Assembly (NCBI GenBank): GCA_016204125.1
Contig: JACQLI010000045.1
Location: 1 to 39,495 of the forward strand
Reading direction: 5' to 3'
Origin: Candidatus Omnitrophota bacterium
GTDB lineage: Bacteria > Omnitrophota > Omnitrophia > Omnitrophales > JACQLI01
Length of the DNA: 39,495 nt
Made by a program: the position numbers and the translations under genes. Of the stretch, positions 30,862 through 38,498 are shown in pieces. The stretch's first letter is position 1. Each line of letters opens with the position of its first letter. The notes beneath the pieces were generated by a model. The model had not been told where the DNA came from and searched no databases. It saw only the letters and a list, made by a program, of their open reading frames with translations.

Positions 30862-31906
30862 CTTTAGGGAAGTCATTCAAAAAGTTTCGCGAGGCGAGAA
30901 GCTCTCAAAAGATCTCACGCGCGAAGAAGCGCGCCAGGCCCTCGAATGGATTTTTGAGGGTCAAGCGAGTCAATTTCAGATAGGAGCCCTTTTTGCAGCC
31001 TTACGGATGAAAGGAGAATCGGCTGAAGAAACCGCTGGTTTTGTTGAGGTTGTGAGAAAAAGGGCGAAACAGCTCCACTCAAAACTTGGAGACTCCCTTG
31101 ATATAGGTGACCCTTATGACGGGAAAGTAAGGAGCCTCCATCTTACAGTTCCTGTCGCTTTGATTTTGGCGGCAGCGGGGGTGCCCGTGATCCTTCACAG
31201 CACGCCAGAGACCCCTGTTAAAAAAGGAGTGGAGACACAAAGGGTTCTTGAGGCACTCGGAATTCAAGTTGTGGAGGATACCGACAGGCTTACGGAAATC
31301 TTGGAAGAAGAGAAAATCGTCTTTCTACCGACAGAAAAACTGGTTCCTGATTTTGCCAGACTCCGTCCTTTCCGGGAAGAGTTCGGTCTCAGGCCTTTCA
31401 CGAACCACATCGAAAAAATCTTTAATCTCGCTCATGCAGAGACTCAAATGGTTGGAATTTACCACAAGCCATACCTCGAGCCGATGGGGGAAGCGCTTTC
31501 TCTTCTGGGTACGCACAGAATTTTCGTCATCCAAGGAGTAGAAGGTTTTACCGAGCTTTTTCTTTCAAGAAAAACCTTAGTGTTTCAGATTGAACAAGAG
31601 GAGAGAAAATCCTATTTTCTCGAACCCGCCCAATATGGGTTTCACGGAGAAGAAGAATCCATGCAGGGGAAGGGGATATTGGAGCATGCAAAAAGGATTC
31701 ATGAGCTCCTCAAAAGGTCTACGGGGCCAGGCCGTGACTTGATTCTTTGGAACGCTGGCGTGAAGCTATTCTGGATGAAGAAGGCATCAAGTATCGAAGA
31801 AGGAATCGAGTGGGCCAAAGAGATTCTTGATTCTGAGAAGGCCTATCATAAGTTGGAGGCATTTCGGAATGCCACGCAAGAAAAAGCCAGTTCCAAAAAA
31901 ATTTAG
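30854..31906 (+). CDS. TrpD2/YbiB-like glycosyltransferase family 3 protein
   Basis: This 350-residue protein has the two-domain architecture of the nucleoside phosphorylase III/anthranilate phosphoribosyltransferase fold. An N-terminal helical domain (about 1-75; LTREEARQALEWIFEGQASQFQ... pattern) is followed by the large domain with DIGDPYDGK, ILAAAGVPVILHSTPETPVKKG and later RPFREEFGLRPFTNHIEKI. The canonical GTGGD phosphate loop of TrpD is changed to GDPYDG, as in YbiB/TrpD2 proteins, which are proposed to bind nucleic acids. It is not linked to other trp genes. Function is uncertain. It starts within the DUF309 relic. Confidence 0.8.
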   Translation: MNNFREVIQKVSRGEKLSKDLTREEARQALEWIFEGQASQFQIGALFAALRMKGESAEETAGFVEVVRKRAKQLHSKLGDSLDIGDPYDGKVRSLHLTVPVALILAAAGVPVILHSTPETPVKKGVETQRVLEALGIQVVEDTDRLTEILEEEKIVFLPTEKLVPDFARLRPFREEFGLRPFTNHIEKIFNLAHAETQMVGIYHKPYLEPMGEALSLLGTHRIFVIQGVEGFTELFLSRKTLVFQIEQEERKSYFLEPAQYGFHGEEESMQGKGILEHAKRIHELLKRSTGPGRDLILWNAGVKLFWMKKASSIEEGIEWAKEILDSEKAYHKLEAFRNATQEKASSKKI

Positions 31907-32525
31907 ATTTCCGAAGAGAGTTGCTGTTTTCCCTCTTCCTAATTTGACTCTCTTTCCAGAAGTGGAGGTCCCTCTTTATATTTTTGAACCTCGTTACCGT
32001 CAGATGTTAGCCGATTCACTCGCGGGAAATAAATTTATCGCCATCTCGCTCCTCCGTAAAGGTTGGGAAGGCGAAGAGGAGCCGTACCCTTCTCATGAGA
32101 TTGTAGGTGTAGGCTATATCAAAGCAGCACGGGAGAATTCAGACGGGACTTCTCACATCATCTTGAAGGGGGTGGCACGCGCACGCATCTTGCGCTACAC
32201 ACAAATGGAGCCCTATCGGATCGCCGAAATTCGTCGGGTGCCAGATCGAATCAAAAATTCTGATGAGCTTCAAAATCTAAACCGTGTGTTACAGGGGCTT
32301 TTTATTCAGAAGCTTCGATTTGTCAGCGAAAAACCTGGTGAAAATTTAAGTTTGCCAAAGGAATTAGAAGACCCCGTTATCCTTTCTCATTTCGTGAGCT
32401 TTATCATCAATGCGGGCCCTTATCTGAAGCAAAGCATCCTTGAGACAACCAATGTGAATTGTAGAGTTCAACATCTCATCTCGATTCTCAAAGAAGAAAT
32501 CAGTCCTCCAGGAAGTCAGAATTAA
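31869..32525 (+). CDS. Stand-alone LON substrate-binding domain protein
   Basis: This 218-residue protein contains only the N-terminal LON domain (PF02190-like): RVAVFPLPNLTLFPEVEVPLYIFEPRYRQM near residues 17-45, then GVGYIKAAREN and VARARILRY. No AAA+ or peptidase domain follows. Such proteins are widespread, with unknown function. The ATG at 31869 overlaps the TrpD2-like gene by 38 bases. It begins with a lysine-rich stretch. It is the last gene before the cobalamin riboswitch region. Confidence 0.88.
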   Translation: MPRKKKPVPKKFRFPKRVAVFPLPNLTLFPEVEVPLYIFEPRYRQMLADSLAGNKFIAISLLRKGWEGEEEPYPSHEIVGVGYIKAARENSDGTSHIILKGVARARILRYTQMEPYRIAEIRRVPDRIKNSDELQNLNRVLQGLFIQKLRFVSEKPGENLSLPKELEDPVILSHFVSFIINAGPYLKQSILETTNVNCRVQHLISILKEEISPPGSQN

Positions 32526-32533
32526 TTTTTCTC

Positions 32534-32561
32534 TTGCCTTTTCTCTTTCTAGAGTTAAAAT
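32534..32561 (+). promoter_or_regulatory. Putative promoter for the riboswitch-btuB transcript
   Basis: TTGCCT (32534-32539) and TAAAAT (32556-32561) are separated by 16 bases. Initiation near 32568 would place the complete riboswitch (from 32593) at the 5' end of the mRNA. Confidence 0.45.
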
Positions 32562-32592
32562 CCCTCTGTCTTGTAACGATCTTTTCAAACTC

Positions 32593-32789
32593 GAACAGGC
32601 ACCCGAAAGGGTTTAATAGGGAAGTGAGTTTATACTCCACGGTCCCGCCGCTGTCGGCAAGATTAGAAACGAAAAGCCACTACTTGCCCCCCTCCATTCC
32701 TCCCCCCGCATTGCGGGGGAGGTTAGGTGGGGGGTAATGGGAAGGTAATCGCGTAAGACCTTCTTGCCAGTCAGAAGACCTGCCTGTTC
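32593..32789 (+). ncRNA. Cobalamin riboswitch aptamer
   Basis: P1 is formed by GAACAGGC (32593-32600) and GCCTGTTC (32782-32789). The conserved core appears in order: GGGTTTAATAGGGAAG, the GGTCCCGCCGCTGTCGGCAAG region (32641-32661), AAAAGCCACT, then the B12-box-like GCCAGTCAGAAGACCTGCC near 32766-32784. It precedes a BtuB-like receptor gene by about 100 bases, the expected arrangement for B12-repressed uptake. A large GC-rich palindrome (32684-32737) sits in a peripheral arm and makes it longer than most copies. Confidence 0.9.
32684..32737. repeat. GC-rich palindrome nested in the riboswitch
   Basis: Left arm 32684-32710 (TTGCCCCCCTCC...CCCCCCGCA) is an imperfect inverted copy of the right arm 32711-32737 (TTGCGGGGGAGG...GGGGGGTAA), with virtually no loop. 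It resembles free-standing short palindromes and appears inserted in a variable arm, so the conserved core on both sides stays intact. Confidence 0.8.
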
Positions 32790-32794
32790 CAAAC

Positions 32795-32856
32795 CATCCG
32801 CCACTAAGGCGTTGGTGGATGCGCCACTAAAACTTCGGCGCATTCGCCGACTTTTT
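32795..32856 (+). terminator. Riboswitch expression platform with intrinsic terminator
   Basis: A hairpin CATCCGCCA/TGGTGGATG (about 32795-32821) is followed by a TCGGCG/CGCCGA stem (32835-32840 with 32845-32850) and CTTTTT. An alternative stem GCGCC/GGCGC (32821-32825 with 32837-32841) would break the terminator stem. This gives a plausible B12-dependent termination switch. Confidence 0.6.
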
Positions 32857-32888
32857 GATGGCGAACTTCTCCGAGAGAGGGAAGAAAC

Positions 32889-34775
32889 ATGAAAACCTAC
32901 AAAATCTGTTTCCCGTTTTTTCTTTTCGTCCTGCTGTTTCCCCAAACCGTTTTTCCAGCAGAAGATGGCCCACCTCAGAAAAATCCTGAGTTGAAGGGCA
33001 AAGAAGAGCCGCCTGTTCGTGCGACGGTGACTACAACACGGCGGGAAATCTCCGTTGAAAAATCTACCCGTTTTGTCACGATCCTTACGCGCGAAGACAT
33101 TGAAAAATCGGGCGCCGTTTTTGTTGCGGATCTTCTTCGGGCGCTTCCTGGTGTAACGGTCGTTCAATCGGGCCCTCTGGGACGGACCACCAGCGTTTTT
33201 ATCCGTGGAATGAACTCAACACACACACTGATCATGATTGATGGAGTTGAGATCAATACGCCTAACCAAAGCTTTGCCGAACTATCTTCTCTTGCCACGG
33301 AGAATGTGGTGTCGGTGGAAAATATCGAGCGGATCGAAGTCTTGCGGGGCCCCCAAAGCACCCTTTATGGCTCCAATGCGATGTCTGGTGTGATCAACAT
33401 TGTGACCAAGGCGGGGAAGAGGCCTTTTGGCGCGGAAGGCAGGTTTGAATACGGAACGCACGAGACTTTTTACGAAGCCGGTATTATGGAGGGCCAATGG
33501 AAAGACTTTTCCTATTCAGGTTCCGTCTCCCGTATTGATACGGAAGGACCAGGCGACAATGACGGGTTTCAAAATACCCGAGCTGGGGGCCACACGAAAA
33601 TCGATGTGACAGATAACTCCAACCTTGACATGGCGTTCCACTATTTCAACTCCCTTGTCGGGCTCGACGACGGCTCCTTTCGGCTCGACCCGAACCGCAG
33701 CCAGAAATCGCGTGAGCAGATTTTGAATTCGGTTTACACTGTTGCGCTTGCGGACTGGTGGGAACAGTCGTTCAAATATTCTTTTTTTCACGACATGCTT
33801 TTTTCGATTGATCCCCAAAACCCCGGCACGACCGGCCGTGACCCCGAAGCAACTCCTTTCAAGCTTGATACGGACCGCCACACCTTTGAATATCAAAGCC
33901 ATTTTTTCATCAGGGATTTTGATGTGATCACCGCAGGTTATGAATTCGAGCACGCCCGGACCAACAACAAAAGTTTTGACCGGATCATACGCAATCACGG
34001 CTATTTTCTCCAAAATGAGCTTACCCTCTGGGAGGACTGGACCCTCATTGCAGGGGTTCGCATTGACGACAATCAATCCTTTGGTACCGAAGCCAATCCC
34101 CTTGTTTCAACAGGGTACTGGTTTGACAAAACCCAGACCAAAATCAAGGGAAGTTTTGGGCGCGCCTTTCGGGGGCCGTCTCTTAACGAACTTTTCTTTC
34201 CGGGATTTGGGAATCCTGATCTACTTCCAGAAGACAGCTGGGGAGGGGACGTGGGGATCGAGCAATATTTTTGGGAGAAGCGGATTACCACATCGGCCGC
34301 CTACTTCCACAATGCTGTTGAGAATCTGATTATCTTTACCGGTTCACCCTTGAGGCCTGAAAACGTTGCCCGGGCCAGGACACAAGGGGTTGAGCTTGAA
34401 GCGAAGGTTTCCCCGATTCCGAATCTGGAATTGAGGACAAACTACACCTACGTGAACGCGATTGATGAGGACACCCAGAAACGGCTTGTCCGCCGTCCAT
34501 GGCACTCTGGGCGAGCGGGCCTGAGTTACCGTTACAAAAGACTCCAGGCGAATTTCGACTGGGTCTTCGTAGGGGACCGTGAGGAGACTTCGCGCGGATT
34601 CCGCGAGAAAAACCCGGGCTACACAAGACTTGACGCCATGATCAGTTTCGATTTAAATAAGTACTTTCAGGTCTACTTTCGAGGCGAAAATTTAACCAAC
34701 GATCACTATGACGAAGCACTGGGGTTTGACAATCCTTCCACCCGGCTTTTTGTCGGAACAAAAGCGAGGTTCTAA
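32889..34775 (+). CDS. BtuB-like TonB-dependent outer-membrane receptor
   Basis: This 628-residue receptor has a signal peptide (about 1-24), a TonB-box-like segment near TVTTTRREIS, and a plug domain (IEKSGAVFVADLLRALPGVTV; IRGMNSTHTLIMIDGVEIN; IEVLRGPQSTLYGSNAMSGV). A 22-strand-type barrel follows, ending in a terminal aromatic (KARF). Size and the upstream cobalamin riboswitch identify vitamin B12 or another corrinoid as the likely substrate. Transport would require TonB energy; a TonB-C protein is encoded 4 bases downstream. The ribosome site is GAGAGAGGGAAG. Confidence 0.9.
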   Translation: MKTYKICFPFFLFVLLFPQTVFPAEDGPPQKNPELKGKEEPPVRATVTTTRREISVEKSTRFVTILTREDIEKSGAVFVADLLRALPGVTVVQSGPLGRTTSVFIRGMNSTHTLIMIDGVEINTPNQSFAELSSLATENVVSVENIERIEVLRGPQSTLYGSNAMSGVINIVTKAGKRPFGAEGRFEYGTHETFYEAGIMEGQWKDFSYSGSVSRIDTEGPGDNDGFQNTRAGGHTKIDVTDNSNLDMAFHYFNSLVGLDDGSFRLDPNRSQKSREQILNSVYTVALADWWEQSFKYSFFHDMLFSIDPQNPGTTGRDPEATPFKLDTDRHTFEYQSHFFIRDFDVITAGYEFEHARTNNKSFDRIIRNHGYFLQNELTLWEDWTLIAGVRIDDNQSFGTEANPLVSTGYWFDKTQTKIKGSFGRAFRGPSLNELFFPGFGNPDLLPEDSWGGDVGIEQYFWEKRITTSAAYFHNAVENLIIFTGSPLRPENVARARTQGVELEAKVSPIPNLELRTNYTYVNAIDEDTQKRLVRRPWHSGRAGLSYRYKRLQANFDWVFVGDREETSRGFREKNPGYTRLDAMISFDLNKYFQVYFRGENLTNDHYDEALGFDNPSTRLFVGTKARF

Positions 34776-34779
34776 AACC

Positions 34780-35277
34780 ATGAGAAAAACCATTCTTTTC
34801 ACCCTCTTTTTCACCGCTGTCTTTCTACCATTCACCCCACTGCGAGCAGAGGAGAGCTCATCGTCACCCGCTCTTTCCCTGAGCGCCGTACAGGGCGAAC
34901 CTGCTTCCATCAGTCTCCCTTTTGAATTCTTTCTTGGGAAGGATGAATGGGCACAAGGCAAAGCAAGCAAAGTCTTTACAACAGGGTTTCAAGCGCCTGG
35001 TTTCGTACTTCCTTCTCTCAAGGAGGACCCCGCGCCTATTCGTTATCCCCGCTGGGCCGTTCAAGAAGGATGGGAGGGCACCTTTATTATCGCGGTTGAG
35101 ATACTCACAACGGGAGAGGTCGATCGCTTCAAGGTGATGCAGTCGACAGGTTACAGCCTTTTGGATGAAGCTGCTACGGATGCCGTGCGTAAGTGGCACT
35201 TTCATCCCGCCCAGGAGAACGGAAAATCAATCGTGACCTGTATCCAGATTCCAATCCACTTTAGGCTCGAGGATTAA
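34780..35277 (+). CDS. Exported protein with TonB C-terminal domain
   Basis: This 165-residue protein has a TonB C-terminal domain (about 85-160): YPRWAVQEGWEGTFIIAVEI, then VMQSTGYSLLDEAATDAVRKW, ending FHPAQ...IPIHF. The N-terminus looks like a cleavable signal peptide ending LRA-EE (about residue 23), and no proline-rich spacer is present. This differs from classical TonB, which keeps its N-terminal anchor. It starts 4 bases after the receptor gene, so it may serve that receptor. Energy coupling by a soluble form is doubtful. Confidence 0.82.
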   Translation: MRKTILFTLFFTAVFLPFTPLRAEESSSSPALSLSAVQGEPASISLPFEFFLGKDEWAQGKASKVFTTGFQAPGFVLPSLKEDPAPIRYPRWAVQEGWEGTFIIAVEILTTGEVDRFKVMQSTGYSLLDEAATDAVRKWHFHPAQENGKSIVTCIQIPIHFRLED

Positions 35278-35278
35278 C

Positions 35279-35420
35279 TTGACAGCCTGCCTCAAAGCTG
35301 ATACCGTGACTGGTTGTTTAGACCAAAACTGAGACCGCTCTCAGGGTAGTCCGTTCGCGCTCGGTCCTTAAATTGACGCAAAGCCGCTTCAGCGACGAGA
35401 TTAGCTGAAGCGGCTTTTTT
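35279..35420 (+). ncRNA. Structured leader or small RNA before the RRM gene
   Basis: TTGACA (35279-35284) with a weak TACCGT at 35302-35307 could form a promoter. Downstream are a CTGAGA-CCGC-TCTCAG hairpin (35329-35344) and a strong 13-base-pair terminator (35381-35416). No open frame of interest is present. It may be an attenuated leader of the RRM gene or an independent small RNA. Confidence 0.45.
35381..35420 (+). terminator. Strong intrinsic terminator
   Basis: Perfect 13-base arms AAGCCGCTTCAGC and GCTGAAGCGGCTT enclose a 10-base loop and are followed by six T (35415-35420). It lies just before the ribosome site AAGGAGG of the RRM gene, so transcripts entering from upstream would mostly end before that gene. 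Confidence 0.85.
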
Positions 35421-35440
35421 GTCATTTCAAGGAGGAAACA

Positions 35441-35776
35441 ATGGGACAAAAACTTTACGTTGGAAACCTGAGTTTTCAAGCAACTCAGGAAGAAGTTACG
35501 GAGCTTTTTCAGGCCTTTGGAGAGGTTGCAAATGTGAGTCTTGTGACCGATCGTTATTCGGGCAGATCACGCGGTTTTGCCTTTGTTGAAATGGCAAACG
35601 AAGAGGCTGCCACGAAGGCTCGTGAAGGTTTGAACGGCAAACCTTTTAAGGAAAGAAATCTCACGGTTGATTGGGCACGCCCTGAAGGCCAAGGCGGTGG
35701 GAGTGGTCCACGCCGCGGCGGTAGTGGTGGCGGCAATAGAGATCGTTCATCCAGAAGACCTTTTCGTCGTTATTAA
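35441..35776 (+). CDS. RRM-type RNA-binding protein
   Basis: This 111-residue protein has one RRM (residues 3-80) with RNP2 LYVGNL and RNP1 RGFAFVEM, followed by a glycine/arginine-rich tail (GGGSGPRRGGSGGGNRDRSS). This matches the bacterial/cyanobacterial Rbp group, often cold- or stress-regulated. The start has an ideal AAGGAGG. The structured leader upstream suggests control by attenuation or RNA structure. Confidence 0.93.
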   Translation: MGQKLYVGNLSFQATQEEVTELFQAFGEVANVSLVTDRYSGRSRGFAFVEMANEEAATKAREGLNGKPFKERNLTVDWARPEGQGGGSGPRRGGSGGGNRDRSSRRPFRRY

Positions 35777-35818
35777 GATCGAGAGCGGGCGCATGGTAAC
35801 ATACGCCCGCCACCTCAC

Positions 35819-36727
35819 TTGCAGAAGGTTATCCATTTTCTTGAATATGTTGTAATCCGCCTCATCGGCGGCCTCATCAATCTCCTTCCTTTCTCCTTGG
35901 CGCTTCGAATCGCTCGTCCTGTCGGTCTTCTTGTCTTTCTGCTGGCGAAACGGATGAGAAGGATAGCACTTGAAAATTTGTGCCAAGCCTTCAAGACTGA
36001 AAAATCAGAATCTGAAATCCGACAAATCGCTCGCGAATCCTTCGTCTACCTTGCTGAGTTTGGTGCGGAGTGGTTACGAATGCCGAAAATTGCAAAGAAC
36101 CCCAACCGCTATCTTGGGATTGAAGATGTAGACCGAATCCACGATGCGTTAAAAGATGGAAATGGAGCCATTCTTCTTGTTTCGCATGGCGGAAATTGGG
36201 AGATCATGGCTTTAATCGGAGGATTTTTGATTGCAAAACCGATCAATGGGATCATTTATGCTTTGGCTCGGCCGCTTAAAAACCCCTATTTTTACAATCG
36301 TGTCATAGAACTTCGTAGTCTCTTGGGACTTAAGAGTATCACTAAAGTAGGAGCAGTGAGGGAGACTTTCAAGCGCCTTAAACAGAATGCAATCGTCTCT
36401 CTTTTGATTGATCAGCGTGTCGGCGAAGGGAGTGTGGAGTGTCAATTTTTTGGTCGGCCCGCACTGACCACAAGCCTTCCTGCCCTGGCCGCCCTTCGTT
36501 TGGGGACTCCGATATTTTACGTTTCTCTCCCCCGCGGAGCGGGACATCGTTACGTGATGAAGGTTGAAGGACCTATACCGATCGAGAAAACAGGAGATCT
36601 CAAAACGGATATCCAGATTAACACTCAGCGTTTCAATGATAGGATTGAAAGCAATATCCGAACGAATCCTGGCCGCTGGCTTTGGATGCACAATCGCTGG
36701 CGTGTCCAGCATGGTGCTAAGGATTAG
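35819..36727 (+). CDS. LpxL/HtrB-family lysophospholipid/lipid A acyltransferase
   Basis: This 302-residue inner-membrane acyltransferase has a short N-terminal hydrophobic segment and the HXXXXE catalytic motif in SHGGNWE. The family signatures VGEGSVECQFFGRPALTTS and a C-terminal RTNPGRWLWMHNRW are present. Members add a secondary acyl chain to lipid A or a related lipid. It starts with TTG at 35819; no ATG gives a full N-terminus. No other LPS genes lie beside it. Confidence 0.88.
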   Translation: MQKVIHFLEYVVIRLIGGLINLLPFSLALRIARPVGLLVFLLAKRMRRIALENLCQAFKTEKSESEIRQIARESFVYLAEFGAEWLRMPKIAKNPNRYLGIEDVDRIHDALKDGNGAILLVSHGGNWEIMALIGGFLIAKPINGIIYALARPLKNPYFYNRVIELRSLLGLKSITKVGAVRETFKRLKQNAIVSLLIDQRVGEGSVECQFFGRPALTTSLPALAALRLGTPIFYVSLPRGAGHRYVMKVEGPIPIEKTGDLKTDIQINTQRFNDRIESNIRTNPGRWLWMHNRWRVQHGAKD

Positions 36728-36767
36728 GCCATTGCAGCAGTAAAGGAACATTGCTAAGCTATTCCCG

Positions 36768-37349
36768 ATGAGACTGACTCGAATCTATACAAGGACAGGG
36801 GATAAGGGCGACACAGGTTTGGCTGGAGGGGTTCGAGTCGGCAAAGATTCAGACCGTATCGAGGCCTACGGCACGGTCGACGAACTTAATTCCATTGTAG
36901 GCATTGTTCGAAGTTTTTTTAAGGAAGTTTCCAACCGAGAAATTTTTCAAAAACTGGACCCCCGTCTTTATAAAATGCAAAATATTCTTTTTGTTGTGGG
37001 TGCTGATCTTGCAACCGCTCCTGGGAAGACTTATCCCAACCGTGTTGTCGTCCAGGAAAAACAAGTCACCGAACTCGAAAATTGGATCGATGAGTGGCAA
37101 GCGGATTTAAAGCCTCTTCCTGAATTTATCCTTCCAGGGGGAGGGAAGATCGCTTCCTTTCTTCATCAGGCCAGAACGGTTTGTCGTCGCGCTGAACGGA
37201 TCGTCATTCGCTTATCAAGGAAAGAAGAAGTTCGACCCGAAGTGATCCACTACCTCAACCGCTTAAGCGATGCTCTTTTTGTCCTCGCTCGCTGGGTTGC
37301 CTTGAAACTTAGCGAGGAAGAAACCTTGTGGGATCGGAGCATTGAATAA
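36768..37349 (+). CDS. Cob(I)alamin adenosyltransferase, PduO type
   Basis: This 193-residue enzyme makes adenosylcobalamin from cob(I)alamin and ATP. The N-terminal ATP-binding motif is YTRTGDKGDTGL, followed by YGTVDELNS and the C-terminal RTVCRRAERI...NRLSDALFVLARW. All are characteristic of the PduO/MMAB family. Together with the riboswitch-controlled BtuB-like receptor about 2 kb upstream, it suggests the cell imports corrinoids. It is followed 2 bases later by a zinc-ribbon protein. Confidence 0.93.
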   Translation: MRLTRIYTRTGDKGDTGLAGGVRVGKDSDRIEAYGTVDELNSIVGIVRSFFKEVSNREIFQKLDPRLYKMQNILFVVGADLATAPGKTYPNRVVVQEKQVTELENWIDEWQADLKPLPEFILPGGGKIASFLHQARTVCRRAERIVIRLSRKEEVRPEVIHYLNRLSDALFVLARWVALKLSEEETLWDRSIE

Positions 37350-37351
37350 GG

Positions 37352-37708
37352 ATGGCGATACGTTGTCCCAAGTGTGGACAGGAGCATGACGTCGCCCTTT
37401 TCCAATTTGATCGGAAAATCCGCTGCACCTGCGGAAAAGAGCTTGATCTTTCCCTCATCGAAACCATCAAGGATTTTGAACGCTACTTTGAAAGTGTTGA
37501 AGAACAAGAGAAAGCTCGTGAAATCCAGCAGGAAGCAAGCCGAATCTGCCAAATGATCCTTGATGAAAACTGTCCTGAAGTGGACATTGAGATCGCCAAA
37601 GCGAAACTCAAAGATCGAGTAGTCGAACTCTTTCCAGACAAGCTTTCTCTCTACGAGATGATCTACGAGGCGCGCTTCAAACGCCTCTGGGAGCAGTTTA
37701 GACGGTAG
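37352..37708 (+). CDS. Small zinc-ribbon protein
   Basis: This 118-residue protein has an N-terminal zinc ribbon (CPKCG near residues 5-9, CTCGK near 25-29) and an alpha-helical C-terminal part rich in charged residues. I do not recognise a family. The gene is translationally close to the adenosyltransferase (2-base gap). Its TAG stop lies in a GTAGGGGC palindrome. Confidence 0.75.
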   Translation: MAIRCPKCGQEHDVALFQFDRKIRCTCGKELDLSLIETIKDFERYFESVEEQEKAREIQQEASRICQMILDENCPEVDIEIAKAKLKDRVVELFPDKLSLYEMIYEARFKRLWEQFRR

Positions 37709-38498
37709 GGGCGATTCGCGAATCGCCCCTACAGCCAAGAAGTTTATTCAATCGATCAGGATAGTCTGTGATAATCCCGTCAGCCCCGTTTTTCAAAAGT
37801 CTTTCCATCTCAGGAATTTCATTGATGGTCCAATAACAGACCCGAATTCCTTGACGATGGAGAAACTCAATCCAACGAGGACGATCAAGACGGATTTGGT
37901 ATCTCTCGCAAGGGGAAAAGGCAAATCGATTAGAAAAAGAAAACTTTTTGAAGCCAAGCCGAAACGCAAGATAACCTTTGATCGCTTCTGGTGCTGAGAA
38001 GATTCCTTCAACTTCTCTTGGAGCAAGACGCTTTAATTCATTGGCAATCTTTCCGTCAAATGAGCCTATCAGAAGAGGAGCTTTTCTAGGAGAACGTTCG
38101 ATCGCACGCAGGATGTTTGACACAACTTCGACCCCTTTATCTTTGACTTCCAGACAAAACTTGGTTTCAGGAAATGTTGTTAGGATTTCTTCAAGGGTGG
38201 GAATTTTCACTCCTGCAAGACCGACATCTAACTGTTTGAGTTCTTGGAGAGAATGTTTCCTCACAAGACCCCTACCATTTGTTACTCGTTCAAGTGTCTC
38301 GTCATGAAAGACGACGGGAATGCCTTCTTGGGTCAAGCGGAGATCAACCTCAACCATATCCACTTTGTATTTGCGTATGGCGAGATCGATGGCGGGGATT
38401 GTATTTTCAGGCGCCTCGGCTGAAGCTCCTCGGTGAGCGATCCTGACAGGGAAATGCTCGAAAAAAGGGTCTTTAAACCCTAAGTTGTCTTTCTGCAT
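37698..38498 (-). CDS. ugpQ: Glycerophosphodiester phosphodiesterase
   Basis: This 266-residue GDPD hydrolyses glycerophosphodiesters to glycerol 3-phosphate and an alcohol. Catalytic motifs are complete: RIAHRGASAEAPENT, EVDLRLTQEGIPVVFHDETL and later CLEVKDKG. The end carries the family NEIPEMERLLKNGADGIITDYPDRL. No signal peptide is seen, so it is probably cytoplasmic. The ATG at 38498 lies within the end of the helicase gene (26-base overlap). The final 11 residues are encoded by a palindromic repeat and are probably a late addition. Confidence 0.92.
   Translation of the reverse strand: MQKDNLGFKDPFFEHFPVRIAHRGASAEAPENTIPAIDLAIRKYKVDMVEVDLRLTQEGIPVVFHDETLERVTNGRGLVRKHSLQELKQLDVGLAGVKIPTLEEILTTFPETKFCLEVKDKGVEVVSNILRAIERSPRKAPLLIGSFDGKIANELKRLAPREVEGIFSAPEAIKGYLAFRLGFKKFSFSNRFAFSPCERYQIRLDRPRWIEFLHRQGIRVCYWTINEIPEMERLLKNGADGIITDYPDRLNKLLGCRGDSRIAPTV
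37705..37732. repeat. GTAGGGGC-type perfect palindrome, copy 3
   Basis: A perfect 28-base palindrome has 14-base arms GTAGGGGCGATTCG and CGAATCGCCCCTAC with no spacer. It supplies the stop codon of the plus-strand zinc-ribbon gene and encodes the last residues (CRGDSRIAPTV) of the minus-strand phosphodiesterase. It is the third copy of the same element type in the window. Confidence 0.9.

Noticed and set aside
32613..33167. 184-residue minus-strand open frame over the riboswitch and btuB start
   Set aside because: It covers the structured riboswitch and the signal-peptide region of the receptor; the product is low-complexity and basic with no domain.
8971..37732. CRISPR array suspected from repeated GTAGGGGC segments
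   Set aside because: Copies are thousands of bases apart, differ in their centres and have no regular spacers or cas genes nearby.
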